DNA of 64,000 bases from Hexactinellida sp. DTS-2022 (Eukaryota; Porifera; Hexactinellida). The notes beneath the pieces are model-generated. The model was not told the origin of the DNA and made no database searches. It saw only the letters and a list, made by a program, of their open reading frames with translations. Numbering within the stretch: position 1 is the stretch's first letter; each line of letters opens with the position of its first letter. Made by a program: the position numbers and the translations under genes. The DNA is taken from contig JAPNXP010000002.1 in assembly GCA_028753945.1 (NCBI GenBank), forward strand, positions 8,556,001 to 8,620,000, read 5' to 3'. This document shows positions 10,460 to 24,570 of this stretch, one piece after another.

Positions 10460-13400
10460 TAAATATTTAGCCACACATCAACAGGCACTACCATCCAGGC
10501 AGAGGAGCAGAGTGTTTACTTAGTGTATTGCGTGTCTTAGAACACTTTGGTTTAACTAAAATATGTTTTTTATATTTATTATTGAGCCACACATCAACAG
10601 GCAGTACTGTCCAGGAAGAGGAGCAGAGTTTTCACTTAGTGTATTGTTTGTCTTAGCACACTTTGGTTTAGCTTAAATTTGTTCTATTTATTAAATATTT
10701 AGCCACACATCAACAGGCACTACCGTCCAGGCAGAGCAGCAGAGTGTTCACTTAGCGTATTGCTTGTCTTAGAACACTTTGGTTTAACTAAAATTTGTTT
10801 AATTTATTAAATATTGAGCCACACATCAACAAAAACTACCGTCCAGGCAGAGGAGCAGAGTGTTCACTTAGTGTATTGCTTGTCTTTGCACACTTTGGCT
10901 TAACTAAAATTTGTTTAATTTATTAAATATTTAGCCACACATCAACAGGCATTACCGTCCAGGCGGAGGAGCAGAGTGTTCACTTAAGTATTGCTTGTCT
11001 TTGCACACTTTTGTTTAACCTAAATTTGTTTTATTTTTAAATATTTAGCCACACATCAACAGGCACTACCATCCAGGCAGAGGAGCAGAGTGTTCACTTA
11101 GTGTATTGCGTGTCTTAGAACACTTTGGTTTAACTAAAATATGTTTTATATATTTATTATTGAGCCACACATCAACAGGCAGTACTGTCCAGGAAGAGGA
11201 GCAGAGTGTTCACTTAGTGTATTGTTTGTCTTAGCACACTTTGGTTTAGCTTAAATTTGTTCTATTTATTAAATATTTAGCCACACAACAACCGGCACTA
11301 CCGTCAAGGCGGAGGAGCAGAGTGTTCACTTAGTGTATTGCTTCCCTTAGCCCACTTTGGTTTAACTAAAATTTGTTTAATTTATTAAATATTTAGCCAC
11401 ACATCTTCCGGCACTACCGTCAAGGCGGAGGAGCAGAGTGTTCACTTAGTGTATTGCTTGTCTTTGCACACTTTGGTTTAACTAAAATTTGTTATATTTA
11501 TTAAATATTGAGCCAAACATCAACCGGCACTACCGTCAAGGCGGAGGAGCAGAGTGTTCACTTAGTGTATTGCTTGTCTTTGCACACTTTGGTTTAACTA
11601 AAAAAAATTTAATTTATTAAATATTTAGCCACACATCAACCGGCACTACAGTCAAGGCGGAGGAGCAGAGTGGTTTAACTTAAATTTGTTTTATTTATTA
11701 AATATTTATCCACACATCAACAGGAACTACCGTCCAGGCGGAGGAGCAGAGTGTTCACTTAGTGTATTGCTTGTCTTTGCACACTTTGGCTTAACTAAAA
11801 TTTGTTTAATTTATTAAATATTTAGCCACACATCAACAGGCATTACCGTCCAGGCGGTGGAGCAGAGTGTTCACCTAGTGTATTGCTTGCCTTAGCACAC
11901 TTTGGTTTAACTAAAATTTGTTTAATTTATTAAATATTAAGCCACACATCAACAGGCATTACCGTCCAGGCGGAGGAGCAGAGTGTTCACCTAGTGTATT
12001 GCTTGCCTTAGCACACTTTGGTTTAACTAAAATTTGTTTAATTTATTAAATATTTAGCCACACATCAACCGGCACTACCGTCAAGGCGGAGGAGCAGAGT
12101 GTTCACTCAGTGTATTGCTTGTCTTTGCACACTTTGGTTTAACTAAAATTTCTTATATTTATTAAATATTGAGCCACACATCAACCGGCACTACCGTCAA
12201 GGCGGAGGAGCAGAGTGGTTTAACTTAAATTTGTTTTATTTATTAAATATTTATCCACACATCAACAGGAACTACCGTCCAGGCGGAGGAGCAGAGTGTT
12301 CACTTAGTGTAATGCTTGTCTTTGCACACTTTGGCTTAACTAAAATTTGTTTAATTTATTAAATATTTAGCCACACATCAACAGGCATTACCGTCCAGGC
12401 GGAGGAGCAGAGTGTTCACCTAGTGTATTGCTTGCCTTAGCACACTTTGGTTTAACTAAAATTTGTTTAATTTATTAAATATTTAGCCACACATCAACAA
12501 GAACAACCGTCCAGGCGGAGGAGCAGAGTGTTCACTTAATGTATTGCTTGTCTTTGCACACTTTGGTTTAACTAAAATTTGTCGAATTTAATAAATATTG
12601 AGCCACACATCAACATGAACTACCGTCCAGGCGAGGAGAAGTAGCACACTTTGGTTTGACCAAAATTTCTTTTATATAATTATTATTGAGTCACACATCA
12701 ACAGGCAGTACTGTCCAGGAGGAGGAGCAGAGTGTTCACTTAGTGTATTATTTGTCTTAGCACACCTTGGTTTAACTAAAATTTGTTATATTTATTAAAT
12801 ATTTATCCACACATCAACAGGAACTACCGTCCAGGCGTAGGAGCAGAGTGTTCACTTAGTGTATTGCTTGTCTTTGCACACTTTGGCTTAACTAAAATTT
12901 GTTTAATGTATTAAATATTAGTCACACATCAACAGGCATTACCGTCCAGGCGGAGGAGCAGAGTGTTCACTTATGTATTGCTTGTCTTTGCACACATTGG
13001 TTTAACCTAAATTTGTTTTATTTTTAAATATTTAGCCACACATCAACAGGCACTACCATCCAGGCAGAGGAGCAGAGTGTTTACTTAGTGTATTGCGTGT
13101 CTTAGAACACTTTGGTTTAACTAAAATATGTTTTATATATTTATTATTGAGCCACACATCAACAGGCAGTACTGTCCAGGAAGAGGAGCAGAGTTTTCAC
13201 TTAGTGTATTGTTTGTCTTAGCACACTTTGGTTTAGCTTAAATTTGTTCTATTTATTAAATATTTAGCCACACATCAACAGGCACTACCGTCCAGGCAGA
13301 GCAGCAGAGTGTTCACTTAGCGTATTGCTTGTCTTAGAACACTTTGGTTTAACTAAAATTTGTTTAATTTATTAAATATTGAGCCACACATCAACAAAAA

Positions 13401-16400
13401 CTACCGTCCAGGCAGAGGAGCAGAGTGTTCACTTAGTGTATTGCTTGTCTTTGCACACTTTGGCTTAACTAAAATTTGTTTAATTTATTAAATATTTAGC
13501 CACACATCAACAGGCATTACCGTCCAGGCGGAGGAGCAGAGTGTTCACTTATGTATTGCTTGTCTTTGCACACTTTTGTTTAACCTAAATTTGTTTTATT
13601 TTTAAATATTTAGCCACACATCAACAGGCACTACCATCCAGGCAGAGGAGCAGAGTGTTCACTTAGTGTATTGCGTGTCTTAGAACACTTTGGTTTATCT
13701 AAAATATGTTTTATATATTTATTATTGAGCCACACATCAACAGGCAGTATTGTCCAGGAAGAGGAGCAGAGTGTTCACTTAGTGTATTGTTTGTCTTAGC
13801 ACACTTTGGTTTAGCTTAAATTTGTTCTATTTATTAAATATTTAGCCACACAACAACCGGCACTACCGTCAAGGCGGAGGAGCAGAGTGTTCACTTAGTG
13901 TATTGCTTCCCTTAGCCCACTTTGGTTTAACTAAAATTTGTTTAATTTATTAAATATTTAGCCACACATCTTCCGGCACTACCGTCAAGGCGGAGGAGCA
14001 GAGTGTTCACTTAGTGTATTGCTTGTCTTTGCACACTTTGGTTTAACTAAAATTTGTTATATTTATTAAATATTGAGCCAAACATCAACCGGCACTACCG
14101 TCAAGGCGGAGGAGCAGAGTGTTCACTTAGTGTATTGCTTGTCTTTGCACACTTTGGTTTAACTAAAAAAAAATTAATTTATTAAATATTTAGCCACACA
14201 TCAACCGGCACTACAGTCAAGGCGGAGGAGCAGAGTGGTTTAACTTAAATTTGTTTTATTTATTAAATATTTATCCACACATCAACAGGAACTACCGTCC
14301 AGGCGGAGGAGCAGAGTGTTCACTTAGTGTATTGCTTGTCTTTGCACACTTTGGCTTAACTAAAATTTGTTTAATTTATTAAATATTTAGCCACACATCA
14401 ACAGGCATTACCGTCCAGGCGGTGGAGCAGAGTGTTCACCTAGTGTATTGCTTGCCTTAGCACACTTTGGTTTAACTAAAATTTGTTTAATTTATTAAAT
14501 ATTAAGCCACACATCAACAGGCATTACCGTCCAGGCGGAGGAGCAGAGTGTTCACCTAGTGTATTGCTTGCCTTAGCACACTTTGGTTTAACTAAAATTT
14601 GTTTAATTTATTAAATATTTAGCCACACATCAACCGGCACTACCGTCAAGGCGGAGGAGCAGAGTGTTCACTTAGTGTATTGCTTGTCTTTGCACACTTT
14701 GGTTTAACTAAAATTTCTTATATTTATTAAATATTGAGCCACACATCAACCGGCACTACCGTCAAGGCGGAGGAGCAGAGTGGTTTAACTTAAATTTGTT
14801 TTATTTATTAAATATTTATCCACACATCAACAGGAACTACCGTCCAGGCGGAGGAGCAGAGTGTTCACTTAGTGTAATGCTTGTCTTTGCACACTTTGGC
14901 TTAACTAAAATTTGTTTAATTTATTAAATATTTAGCCACACATCAACAGGCATTACCGTCCAGGCGGAGGAGCAGAGTGTTCACCTAGTGTATTGCTTGC
15001 CTTAGCACACTTTGGTTTAACTAAAATTTGTTTAATTTATTAAATATTTAGCCACACATCAACAAGAACAACCGTCCAGGCGGAGGAGCAGAGTGTTCAC
15101 TTAATGTATTGCTTGTCTTTGCACACTTTGGTTTAACTAAAATTTGTCGAATTTAATAAATATTGAGCCACACATCAACATGAACTACCGTCCAGGCGAG
15201 GAGAAGTAGCACACTTTGGTTTGACCAAAATTTCTTTTATATATTTATTATTGAGTCACACATCAACAGGCAGTACTGTCCAGGAGGAGGAGCAGAGTGT
15301 TCACTTAGTGTATTATTTGTCTTAGCACACCTTGGTTTAACTAAAATTTGTTATATTTATTAAATATTTATCCACACATCAACAGGAACTACCGTCCAGG
15401 CGTAGGAGCAGAGTGTTCACTTAGTGTATTGCTTGTCTTTGCACACTTTGGCTTAACTAAAATTTGTTTAATGTATTAAATATTAGTCACACATCAACAG
15501 GCATTACCGTCCAGGCGGAGGAGCAGAGTGTTCACTTATGTATTGCTTGTCTTTGCACACATTGGTTTAACCTAAATTTGTTTTATTTTTAAATATTTAG
15601 CCACACATCAACAGGCACTACCATCCAGGCAGAGGAGCAGAGTGTTTACTTAGTGTATTGCGTGTCTTAGAACACTTTGGTTTAACTAAAATATGTTTTA
15701 TATATTTATTATTGAGCCACACATCAACAGGCAGTACTGTCCAGGAAGAGGAGCAGAGTTTTCACTTAGTGTATTGTTTGTCTTAGCACACTTTGGTTTA
15801 GCTTAAATTTGTTCTATTTATTAAATATTTAGCCACACATCAACAGGCACTACCGTCCAGGCAGAGCAGCAGAGTGTTCACTTAGCGTATTGCTTGTCTT
15901 AGAACACTTTGGTTTAACTAAAATTTGTTTAATTTATTAAATATTAAGCCACACATCAACAAAAACTACCGTCCAGGCAGAGGAGCAGAGTGTTCACTTA
16001 GTGTATTGTTTGTCTTAGCACACTTTGGCTTAACTAAAATTTGTTTAATTTATTAAATATTTAGCCACACATCAACAGGCATTACCGTCCAGGCGGAGGA
16101 GCAGAGTGTTCACTTATGTATTGCTTGTCTTTGCACACTTTTGTTTAACCTAAATTTGTTTTATTTTTAAATATTTAGCCACACATCAACAGGCACTACC
16201 ATCCAGGCAGAGGAGCAGAGTGTTCACTTAGTGTATTGCGTGTCTTAGAACACTTTGGTTTAACTAAAATATGTTTTATATATTTATTATTGAGCCACAC
16301 ATCAACAGGCAGTACTGTCCAGGAAGAGGAGCAGAGTGTTCACTTAGTGTATTGTTTGTCTTAGCACACTTTGGTTTAGCTTAAATTTGTTCTATTTATT

Positions 16401-19400
16401 AAATATTTAGCCACACAACAACCGGCACTACCGTCAAGGCGGAGGAGCAGAGTGTTCACTTAGTGTATTGCTTCCCTTAGCCCACTTTGGTTTAACTAAA
16501 ATTTGTTTAATTTATTAAATATTTAGCCACACATCTTCCGGCACTACCGTCAAGGCGGAGGACCAGAGTGTTCACTTAGTGTATTGCTTGTCTTTGCACA
16601 CTTTGGTTTAACTAAAATTTGTTATATTTATTAAATATTGAGCCAAACATCAACCGGCACTACCGTCAAGGCGGAGGAGCAGAGTGTTCACTTAGTGTAT
16701 TGCTTGTCTTTGCACACTTTGGTTTAACTAAAAAAAATTTAATTTATTAAATATTTAGCCACACATCAACCGGCACTACAGTCAAGGCGGAGGAGCAGAG
16801 TGGTTTAACTTAAATTTGTTTTATTTATTAAATATTTATCCACACATCAACAGGAACTACCGTCCAGGCGGAGGAGCAGAGTGTTCACTTAGTGTATTGC
16901 TTGTCTTTGCACACTTTGGCTTAACTAAAATTTGTTTAATTTATTAAATATTTAGCCACACATCAACAGGCATTACCGTCCAGGCGGTGGAGCAGAGTGT
17001 TCACCTAGTGTATTGCTTGCCTTAGCACACTTTGGTTTAACTAAAATTTGTTTAATTTATTAAATATTAAGCCACACATCAACAGGCATTACCGTCCAGG
17101 CGGAGGAGCAGAGTGTTCACCTAGTGTATTGCTTGCCTTAGCACACTTTGGTTTAACTAAAATTTGTTTAATTTATTAAATATTTAGCCACACATCAACC
17201 GGCACTACCGTCAAGGCGGAGGAGCAGAGTGTTCACTTAGTGTATTGCTTGTCTTTGCACACTTTGGTTTAACTAAAATTTCTTATATTTATTAAATATT
17301 GAGCCACACATCAACCGGCACTACCGTCAAGGCGGAGGAGCAGAGTGGTTTAACTTAAATTTGTTTTATTTATTAAATATTTATCCACACATCAACAGGA
17401 ACTACCGTCCAGGCGGAGGAGCAGAGTGTTCACTTAGTGTAATGCTTGTCTTTGCACACTTTGGCTTAACTAAAATTTGTTTAATTTATTAAATATTTAG
17501 CCACACATCAACAGGCATTACCGTCCAGGCGGAGGAGCAGAGTGTTCACCTAGTGTATTGCTTGCCTTAGCACACTTTGGTTTAACTAAAATTTGTTTAA
17601 TTTATTAAATATTTAGCCACACATCAACAAGAACAACCGTCCAGGCGGAGGAGCAGAGTGTTCACTTAATGTATTGCTTGTCTTTGCACACTTTGGTTTA
17701 ACTAAAATTTGTCGAATTTAATAAATATTGAGCCACACATCAACAGGCATTACCGTCCAGGCGGAGGAGCAGAGTGTTCACTTATGTATTGCTTGTCTTT
17801 GCACACTTTTGTTTAACCTAAATTTGTTTTATTTTTAAATATTTAGCCACACATCAACAGGCACTACCATCCAGGCGGAGGAGCAGAGTGTTCACTTAGT
17901 GTATTGCTTGTCTTTGCACACTTTGGTTTAACTAAAATTTGTTATATTTATTAAATATTGAGCCACACATCAACCGGCACTACCGTCAAGGCGGAGGAGC
18001 AGAGTGTTCACTTAGTGTATTGCTTGTCTTTGCACACTTTGGTTTAACTAAAAAAAATTTAATTTATTAAATATTTAGCCACACATCAACCGGCACTACA
18101 GTCAAGGCGGAGGAGCAGAGTGTTCACTTAGTGTATTGCTTGTCTTTGCACACTTTGGTTTAACTAAAATTTCTTATATTTATTAAATATTGAGCCACAC
18201 ATCAACCGGCACTACCGTCAAGGCGGAGGAGCAGAGTGGTTTAACTTAAATTTGTTTTATTTATTAAATATTTATCCACACATCAACAGGAACTACCGTC
18301 CAGGCGGAGGAGCAGAGTGTTCACTTAGTGTAATGCTTGTCTTTGCACACTTTGGCTTAACTAAAATTTGTTTAATTTATTAAATATTTAGCCACACATC
18401 AACAGGCATTACCGTCCAGGCGGAGGAGCAGAGTGTTCACCTAGTGTATTGCTTGCCTTAGCACACTTTGGTTTAACTAAAATTTGTTTAATTTATTAAA
18501 TATTTAGCCACACATCAACAAGAACAACCGTCCAGGCGGAGGAGCAGAGTGTTCACTTAATGTATTGCTTGTCTTTGCACACTTTGGTTTAACTAAAATT
18601 TGTCGAATTTAATAAATATTGAGCCACACATCAACATGAACTACCGTCCAGGCGAGGAGAAGTAGCACACTTTGGTTTGACCAAAATTTCTTTTATATAT
18701 TTATTATTGAGTCACACATCAACAGGCAGTACTGTCCAGGAGGAGGAGCAGAGTGTTCACTTAGTGTATTATTTGTCTTAGCACACCTTGGTTTAACTAA
18801 AATTTGTTATATTTATTAAATATTTATCCACACATCAACAGGAACTACCGTCCAGGCGTAGGAGCAGAGTGTTCACTTAGTGTATTGCTTGTCTTTGCAC
18901 ACTTTGGCTTAACTAAAATTTGTTTAATGTATTAAATATTAGTCACACATCAACAGGCATTACCGTCCAGGCGGAGGAGCAGAGTGTTCACTTATGTATT
19001 GCTTGTCTTTGCACACATTGGTTTAACCTAAATTTGTTTTATTTTTAAATATTTAGCCACACATCAACAGGCACTACCATCCAGGCAGAGGAGCAGAGTG
19101 TTTACTTAGTGTATTGCGTGTCTTAGAACACTTTGGTTTAACTAAAATATGTTTTATATATTTATTATTGAGCCACACATCAACAGGCAGTACTGTCCAG
19201 GAAGAGGAGCAGAGTTTTCACTTAGTGTATTGTTTGTCTTAGCACACTTTGGTTTAGCTTAAATTTGTTCTATTTATTAAATATTTAGCCACACATCAAC
19301 AGGCACTACCGTCCAGGCAGAGCAGCAGAGTGTTCACTTAGCGTATTGCTTGTCTTAGAACACTTTGGTTTAACTAAAATTTGTTTAATTTATTAAATAT

Positions 19401-22400
19401 TGAGCCACACATCAACAAAAACTACCGTCCAGGCAGAGGAGCAGAGTGTTCACTTAGTGTATTGCTTGTCTTTGCACACTTTGGCTTAACTAAAATTTGT
19501 TTAATTTATTAAATATTTAGCCACACATCAACAGGCATTACCGTCCAGGCGGAGGAGCAGAGTGTTCACTTATGTATTGCTTGTCTTTGCACACTTTTGT
19601 TTAACCTAAATTTGTTTTATTTTTAAATATTTAGCCACACATCAACAGGCACTACCATCCAGGCAGAGGAGCAGAGTGTTCACTTAGTGTATTGCGTGTC
19701 TTAGAACACTTTGGTTTAACTAAAATATGTTTTATATATTTATTATTGAGCCACACATCAACAGGCAGTACTGTCCAGGAAGAGGAGCAGAGTGTTCACT
19801 TAGTGTATTGTTTGTCTTAGCACACTTTGGTTTAGCTTAAATTTGTTCTATTTATTAAATATTTAGCCACACAACAACCGGCACTACCGTCAAGGCGGAG
19901 GAGCAGAGTGTTCACTTAGTGTATTGCTTCCCTTAGCCCACTTTGGTTTAACTAAAATTTGTTTAATTTATTAAATATTTAGCCACACATCTTCCGGCAC
20001 TACCGTCAAGGCGGAGGAGCAGAGTGTTCACTTAGTGTATTGCTTGTCTTTGCACACTTTGGTTTAACTAAAATTTGTTATATTTATTAAATATTGAGCC
20101 ACACATCAACCGGCACTACCGTCAAGGCGGAGGAGCAGAGTGTTCACTTAGTGTATTGCTTGTCTTTGCACACTTTGGTTTAACTAAAAAAAATTTAATT
20201 TATTAAATATTTAGCCACACATCAACCGGCACTACAGTCAAGGCGGAGGAGCAGAGTGGTTTAACTTAAATTTGTTTTATTTATTAAATATTTATCCACA
20301 CATCAACAGGAACTACCGTCCAGGCGGAGGAGCAGAGTGTTCACTTAGTGTATTGCTTGTCTTTGCACACTTTGGCTTAACTAAAATTTGTTTAATTTAT
20401 TAAATATTTAGCCACACATCAACAGGCATTACCGTCCAGGCGGTGGAGCAGAGTGTTCACCTAGTGTATTGCTTGCCTTAGCACACTTTGGTTTAACTAA
20501 AATTTGTTTAATTTATTAAATATTAAGCCACACATCAACAGGCATTACCGTCCAGGCGGAGGAGCAGAGTGTTCACCTAGTGTATTGCTTGCCTTAGCAC
20601 ACTTTGGTTTAACTAAAATTTGTTTAATTTATTAAATATTTAGCCACACATCAACCGGCACTACCGTCAAGGCGGAGGAGCAGAGTGTTCACTTAGTGTA
20701 TTGCTTGTCTTTGCACACTTTGGTTTAACTAAAATTTCTTATATTTATTAAATATTGAGCCACACATCAACCGGCACTACAGTCAAGGCGGAGGAGCAGA
20801 GTGGTTTAACTTAAATTTGTTTTATTTATTAAATATTTATCCACACATCAACAGGAACTACCGTCCAGGCGGAGGAGCAGAGTGTTCACTTAGTGTAATG
20901 CTTGTCTTTGCACACTTTGGCTTAACTAAAATTTGTTTAATTTATTAAATATTTAGCCACACATCAACAGGCATTACCGTCCAGGCGGAGGAGCAGAGTG
21001 TTCACCTAGTGTATTGCTTGCCTTAGCACACTTTGGTTTAACTAAAATTTGTTTAATTTATTAAATATTTAGCCACACATCAACAAGAACAACCGTCCAG
21101 GCGGAGGAGCAGAGTGTTCACTTAATGTATTGCTTGTCTTTGCACACTTTGGTTTAACTAAAATTTGTCGAATTAAATAAATATTGAGCCACACATCAAC
21201 ATGAACTACCGTCCAGGCGAGGAGAAGTAGCACACTTTGGTTTGACCAAAATTTCTTTTATATATTTATTATTGAGTCACACATCAACAGGCAGTACTGT
21301 CCAGGAGGAGGAGCAGAGTGTTCACTTAGTGTATTATTTGTCTTAGCACACCTTGGTTTAACTAAAATTTGTTATATTTATTAAATATTTATCCACACAT
21401 CAACAGGAACTACCGTCCAGGCGTAGGAGCAGAGTGTTCACTTAGTGTATTGCTTGTCTTTGCACACTTTGGCTTAACAAAAATTTGTTTAATGTATTAA
21501 ATATTAGTCACACATCAACAGGCATTACCGTCCAGGCGGAGGAGCAGAGTGTTCACTTATGTATTGCTTGTCTTTGCACACATTGGTTTAACCTAAATTT
21601 GTTTTATTTTTAAATATTTAGCCACACATCAACAGGCACTACCATCCAGGCAGAGGAGCAGAGTGTTTACTTAGTGTATTGCGTGTCTTAGAACACTTTG
21701 GAATAACTAAAATATGTTTTATATATTTATTATTGAGCCACACATCAACAGGCAGTACTGTCCAGGAAGAGGAGCAGAGCTTTCACTTAGTGTATTGTTT
21801 GTCTTAGCACACTTTGGTTTAGCTTAAATTTGTTCTATTTATTAAATATTTAGCCACACATCAACAGGCACTACCGTCCAGGCAGAGCAGCAGAGTGTTC
21901 ACTTAGCGTATTGCTTGTCTTAGAACACTTTGGTTTAACTAAAATTTGTTTAATTTATTAAATATTGAGCCACACATCAACAAAAACTACCGTCCAGGCA
22001 GAGGAGCAGAGTGTTCACTTAGTGTATTGCTTGTCTTTGCACACTTTGGCTTAACTAAAATTTGTTTAATTTATTAAATATTTAGCCACACATCAACAGG
22101 CATTACCGTCCAGGCGGAGGAGCAGAGTGTTCACTTATGTATTGCTTGTCTTTGCACACTTTTGTTTAACCTAAATTTGTTTTATTTTTAAATATTTAGC
22201 CACACATCAACAGGCACTACCATCCAGGCAGAGGAGCAGAGTGTTCACTTAGTGTATTGCGTGTCTTAGAACACTTTGGTTTAACTAAAATATGTTTTAT
22301 ATATTTATTATTGAGCCACACATCAACAGGCAGTACTGTCCAGGAAGAGGAGCAGAGTGTTCACTTAGTGTATTGTTTGTCTTAGCACACTTTGGTTTAG

Positions 22401-24570
22401 CTTAAATTTGTTCTATTTATTAAATATTTAGCCACACAACAACCGGCACTACCGTCAAGGCGGAGGAGCAGAGTGTTCACTTAGTGTATTGCTTCCCTTA
22501 GCCCACTTTGGTTTAACTAAAATTTGTTTAATTTATTAAATATTTAGCCACACATCTTCCGGCACTACCGTCAAGGCGGAGGAGCAGAGTGTTCACTTAG
22601 TGTATTGCTTGTCTTTGCACACTTTGGTTTAACTAAAATTTGTTATATTTATTAAATATTGAGCCAAACATCAACCGGCACTACCGTCAAGGCGGAGGAG
22701 CAGAGTGTTCACTTAGTGTATTGCTTGTCTTTGCACACTTTGGTTTAACTAAAAAAAAATTAATTTATTAAATATTTAGCCACACATCAACCGGCACTAC
22801 AGTCAAGGCGGAGGAGCAGAGTGGTTTAACTTAAATTTGTTTTATTTATTAAATATTTATCCACACATCAACAGGAACTACCGTCCAGGCGGAGGAGCAG
22901 AGTGTTCACTTAGTGTATTGCTTGTCTTTGCACACTTTGGCTTAACTAAAATTTGTTTAATTTATTAAATATTTAGCCACACATCAACAGGCATTACCGT
23001 CCAGGCGGTGGAGCAGAGTGTTCACCTAGTGTATTGCTTGCCTTAGCACACTTTGGTTTAACTAAAATTTGTTTAATTTATTAAATATTAAGCCACACAT
23101 CAACAGGCATTACCGTCCAGGCGGAGGAGCAGAGTGTTCACCTAGTGTATTGCTTGCCTTAGCACACTTTGGTTTAACTAAAATTTGTTTAATTTATTAA
23201 ATATTTAGCCACACATCAACCGGCACTACCGTCAAGGCGGAGGAGCAGAGTGTTCACTTAGTGTATTGCTTGTCTTTGCACACTTTGGTTTAACTAAAAT
23301 TTCTTATATTTATTAAATATTGAGCCACACATCAACCGGCACTACAGTCAAGGCGGAGGAGCAGAGTGGTTTAACTTAAATTAGTTTTATTTATTAAATA
23401 TTTATCCACACATCAACAGGAACTACCGTTCAGGCGGAGGAGCAGAGTGTTCACTTAGTGTAATGCTTGTCTTTGCACACTTTGGCTTAACTAAAATTTG
23501 TTTAATTTATTAAATATTTAGCCACACATCAACAGGCATTACCGTCCAGGCGGAGGAGCAGAGTGTTCACCTAGTGTATTGCTTGCCTTAGCACACTTTG
23601 GTTTAACTAAAATTTGTTTAATTTATTAAATATTTAGCCACACATCAACAAGAACAACCGTCCAGGCGGAGGAGCAGAGTGTTCACTTAATGTATTGCTT
23701 GTCTTTGCACACTTTGGTTTAACTAAAATTTGTCGAATTTAATAAATATTGAGCCACACATCAACATGAACTACCGTCCAGGCGAGGAGAAGTAGCACAC
23801 TTTGGTTTTACCAAAATTTCTTTTATATATTTATTATTGAGTCACACATCAACAGGCAGTACTGTCCAGGAGGAGGAGCAGAGTGTTCACTTAGTGTATT
23901 ATTTGTCTTAGCACACCTTGGTTTAACTAAAATTTGTTATATTTATTAAATATTTATCCACACATCAACAGGAACTACCGTCCAGGCGTAGGAGCAGAGT
24001 GTTCACTTAGTGTATTGCTTGTCTTTGCACACTTTGGCTTAACTAAAATTTGTTTAATGTATTAAATATTAGTCACACATCAACAGGCATTACCGTCCAG
24101 GCGCAGGAGCAGAGTGTTCACTTATGTATTGCTTGTCTTTGCACACATTGGTTTAACCTAAATTTGTTTTATTTTTAAATATTTAGCCACACATCAACAG
24201 GCACTACCATCCAGGCAGAGGAGCAGAGTGTTTACTTAGTGTATTGCGTGTCTTAGAACACTTTGGTTTAACTAAAATATGTTTTATATATTTATTATTG
24301 AGCCACACATCAACAGGCAGTACTGTCCAGGAAGAGGAGCAGAGTTTTCACTTAGTGTATTGTTTGTCTTAGCACACTTTGGTTTAGCTTAAATTTGTTC
24401 TATTTATTAAATATTTAGCCACACATCAACAGGCACTACCGTCTAGGCAGAGCAGCAGAGTGTTCACTTAGCGTATTGCTTGTCTTAGAACACTTTGGTT
24501 TAACTAAAATTTGTTTAATTTATTTAATATTGAGCCACACATCAACAAAAACTACCGTCCAGGCAGAGGA
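10460..24570 (+). repeat. 2565-bp HOR, five copies plus a fragment
   Basis: Copies start near 10460, 13025, 15590, 19046 and 21611, with a fragment from 24176. The private CACATCTTCCGG junction recurs at 11406, 13971, 16536, 19992 and 22557. Its spacing is 2565 bp except for 3456 bp across copy 3, which carries an extra 891 bp. Each unit is about 23 monomers of mixed subtype and length. Copies differ by few bases, so the block is recent or is kept uniform by exchange. No gene is present. Confidence 0.9.
17712..18602 (+). repeat. 891-bp extra segment inside HOR copy 3
   Basis: The GTCGAATTTAATAAATATTGAG landmark appears twice, at 17711 and 18602. After the first, the sequence jumps to a downstream-type monomer (CAGGCATTACC with TTCACTTATG), then to a GTTATATTTATT monomer, and then re-enters the normal order. 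This is the signature of unequal exchange between different HOR positions, with at least two internal joins. Confidence 0.82.
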
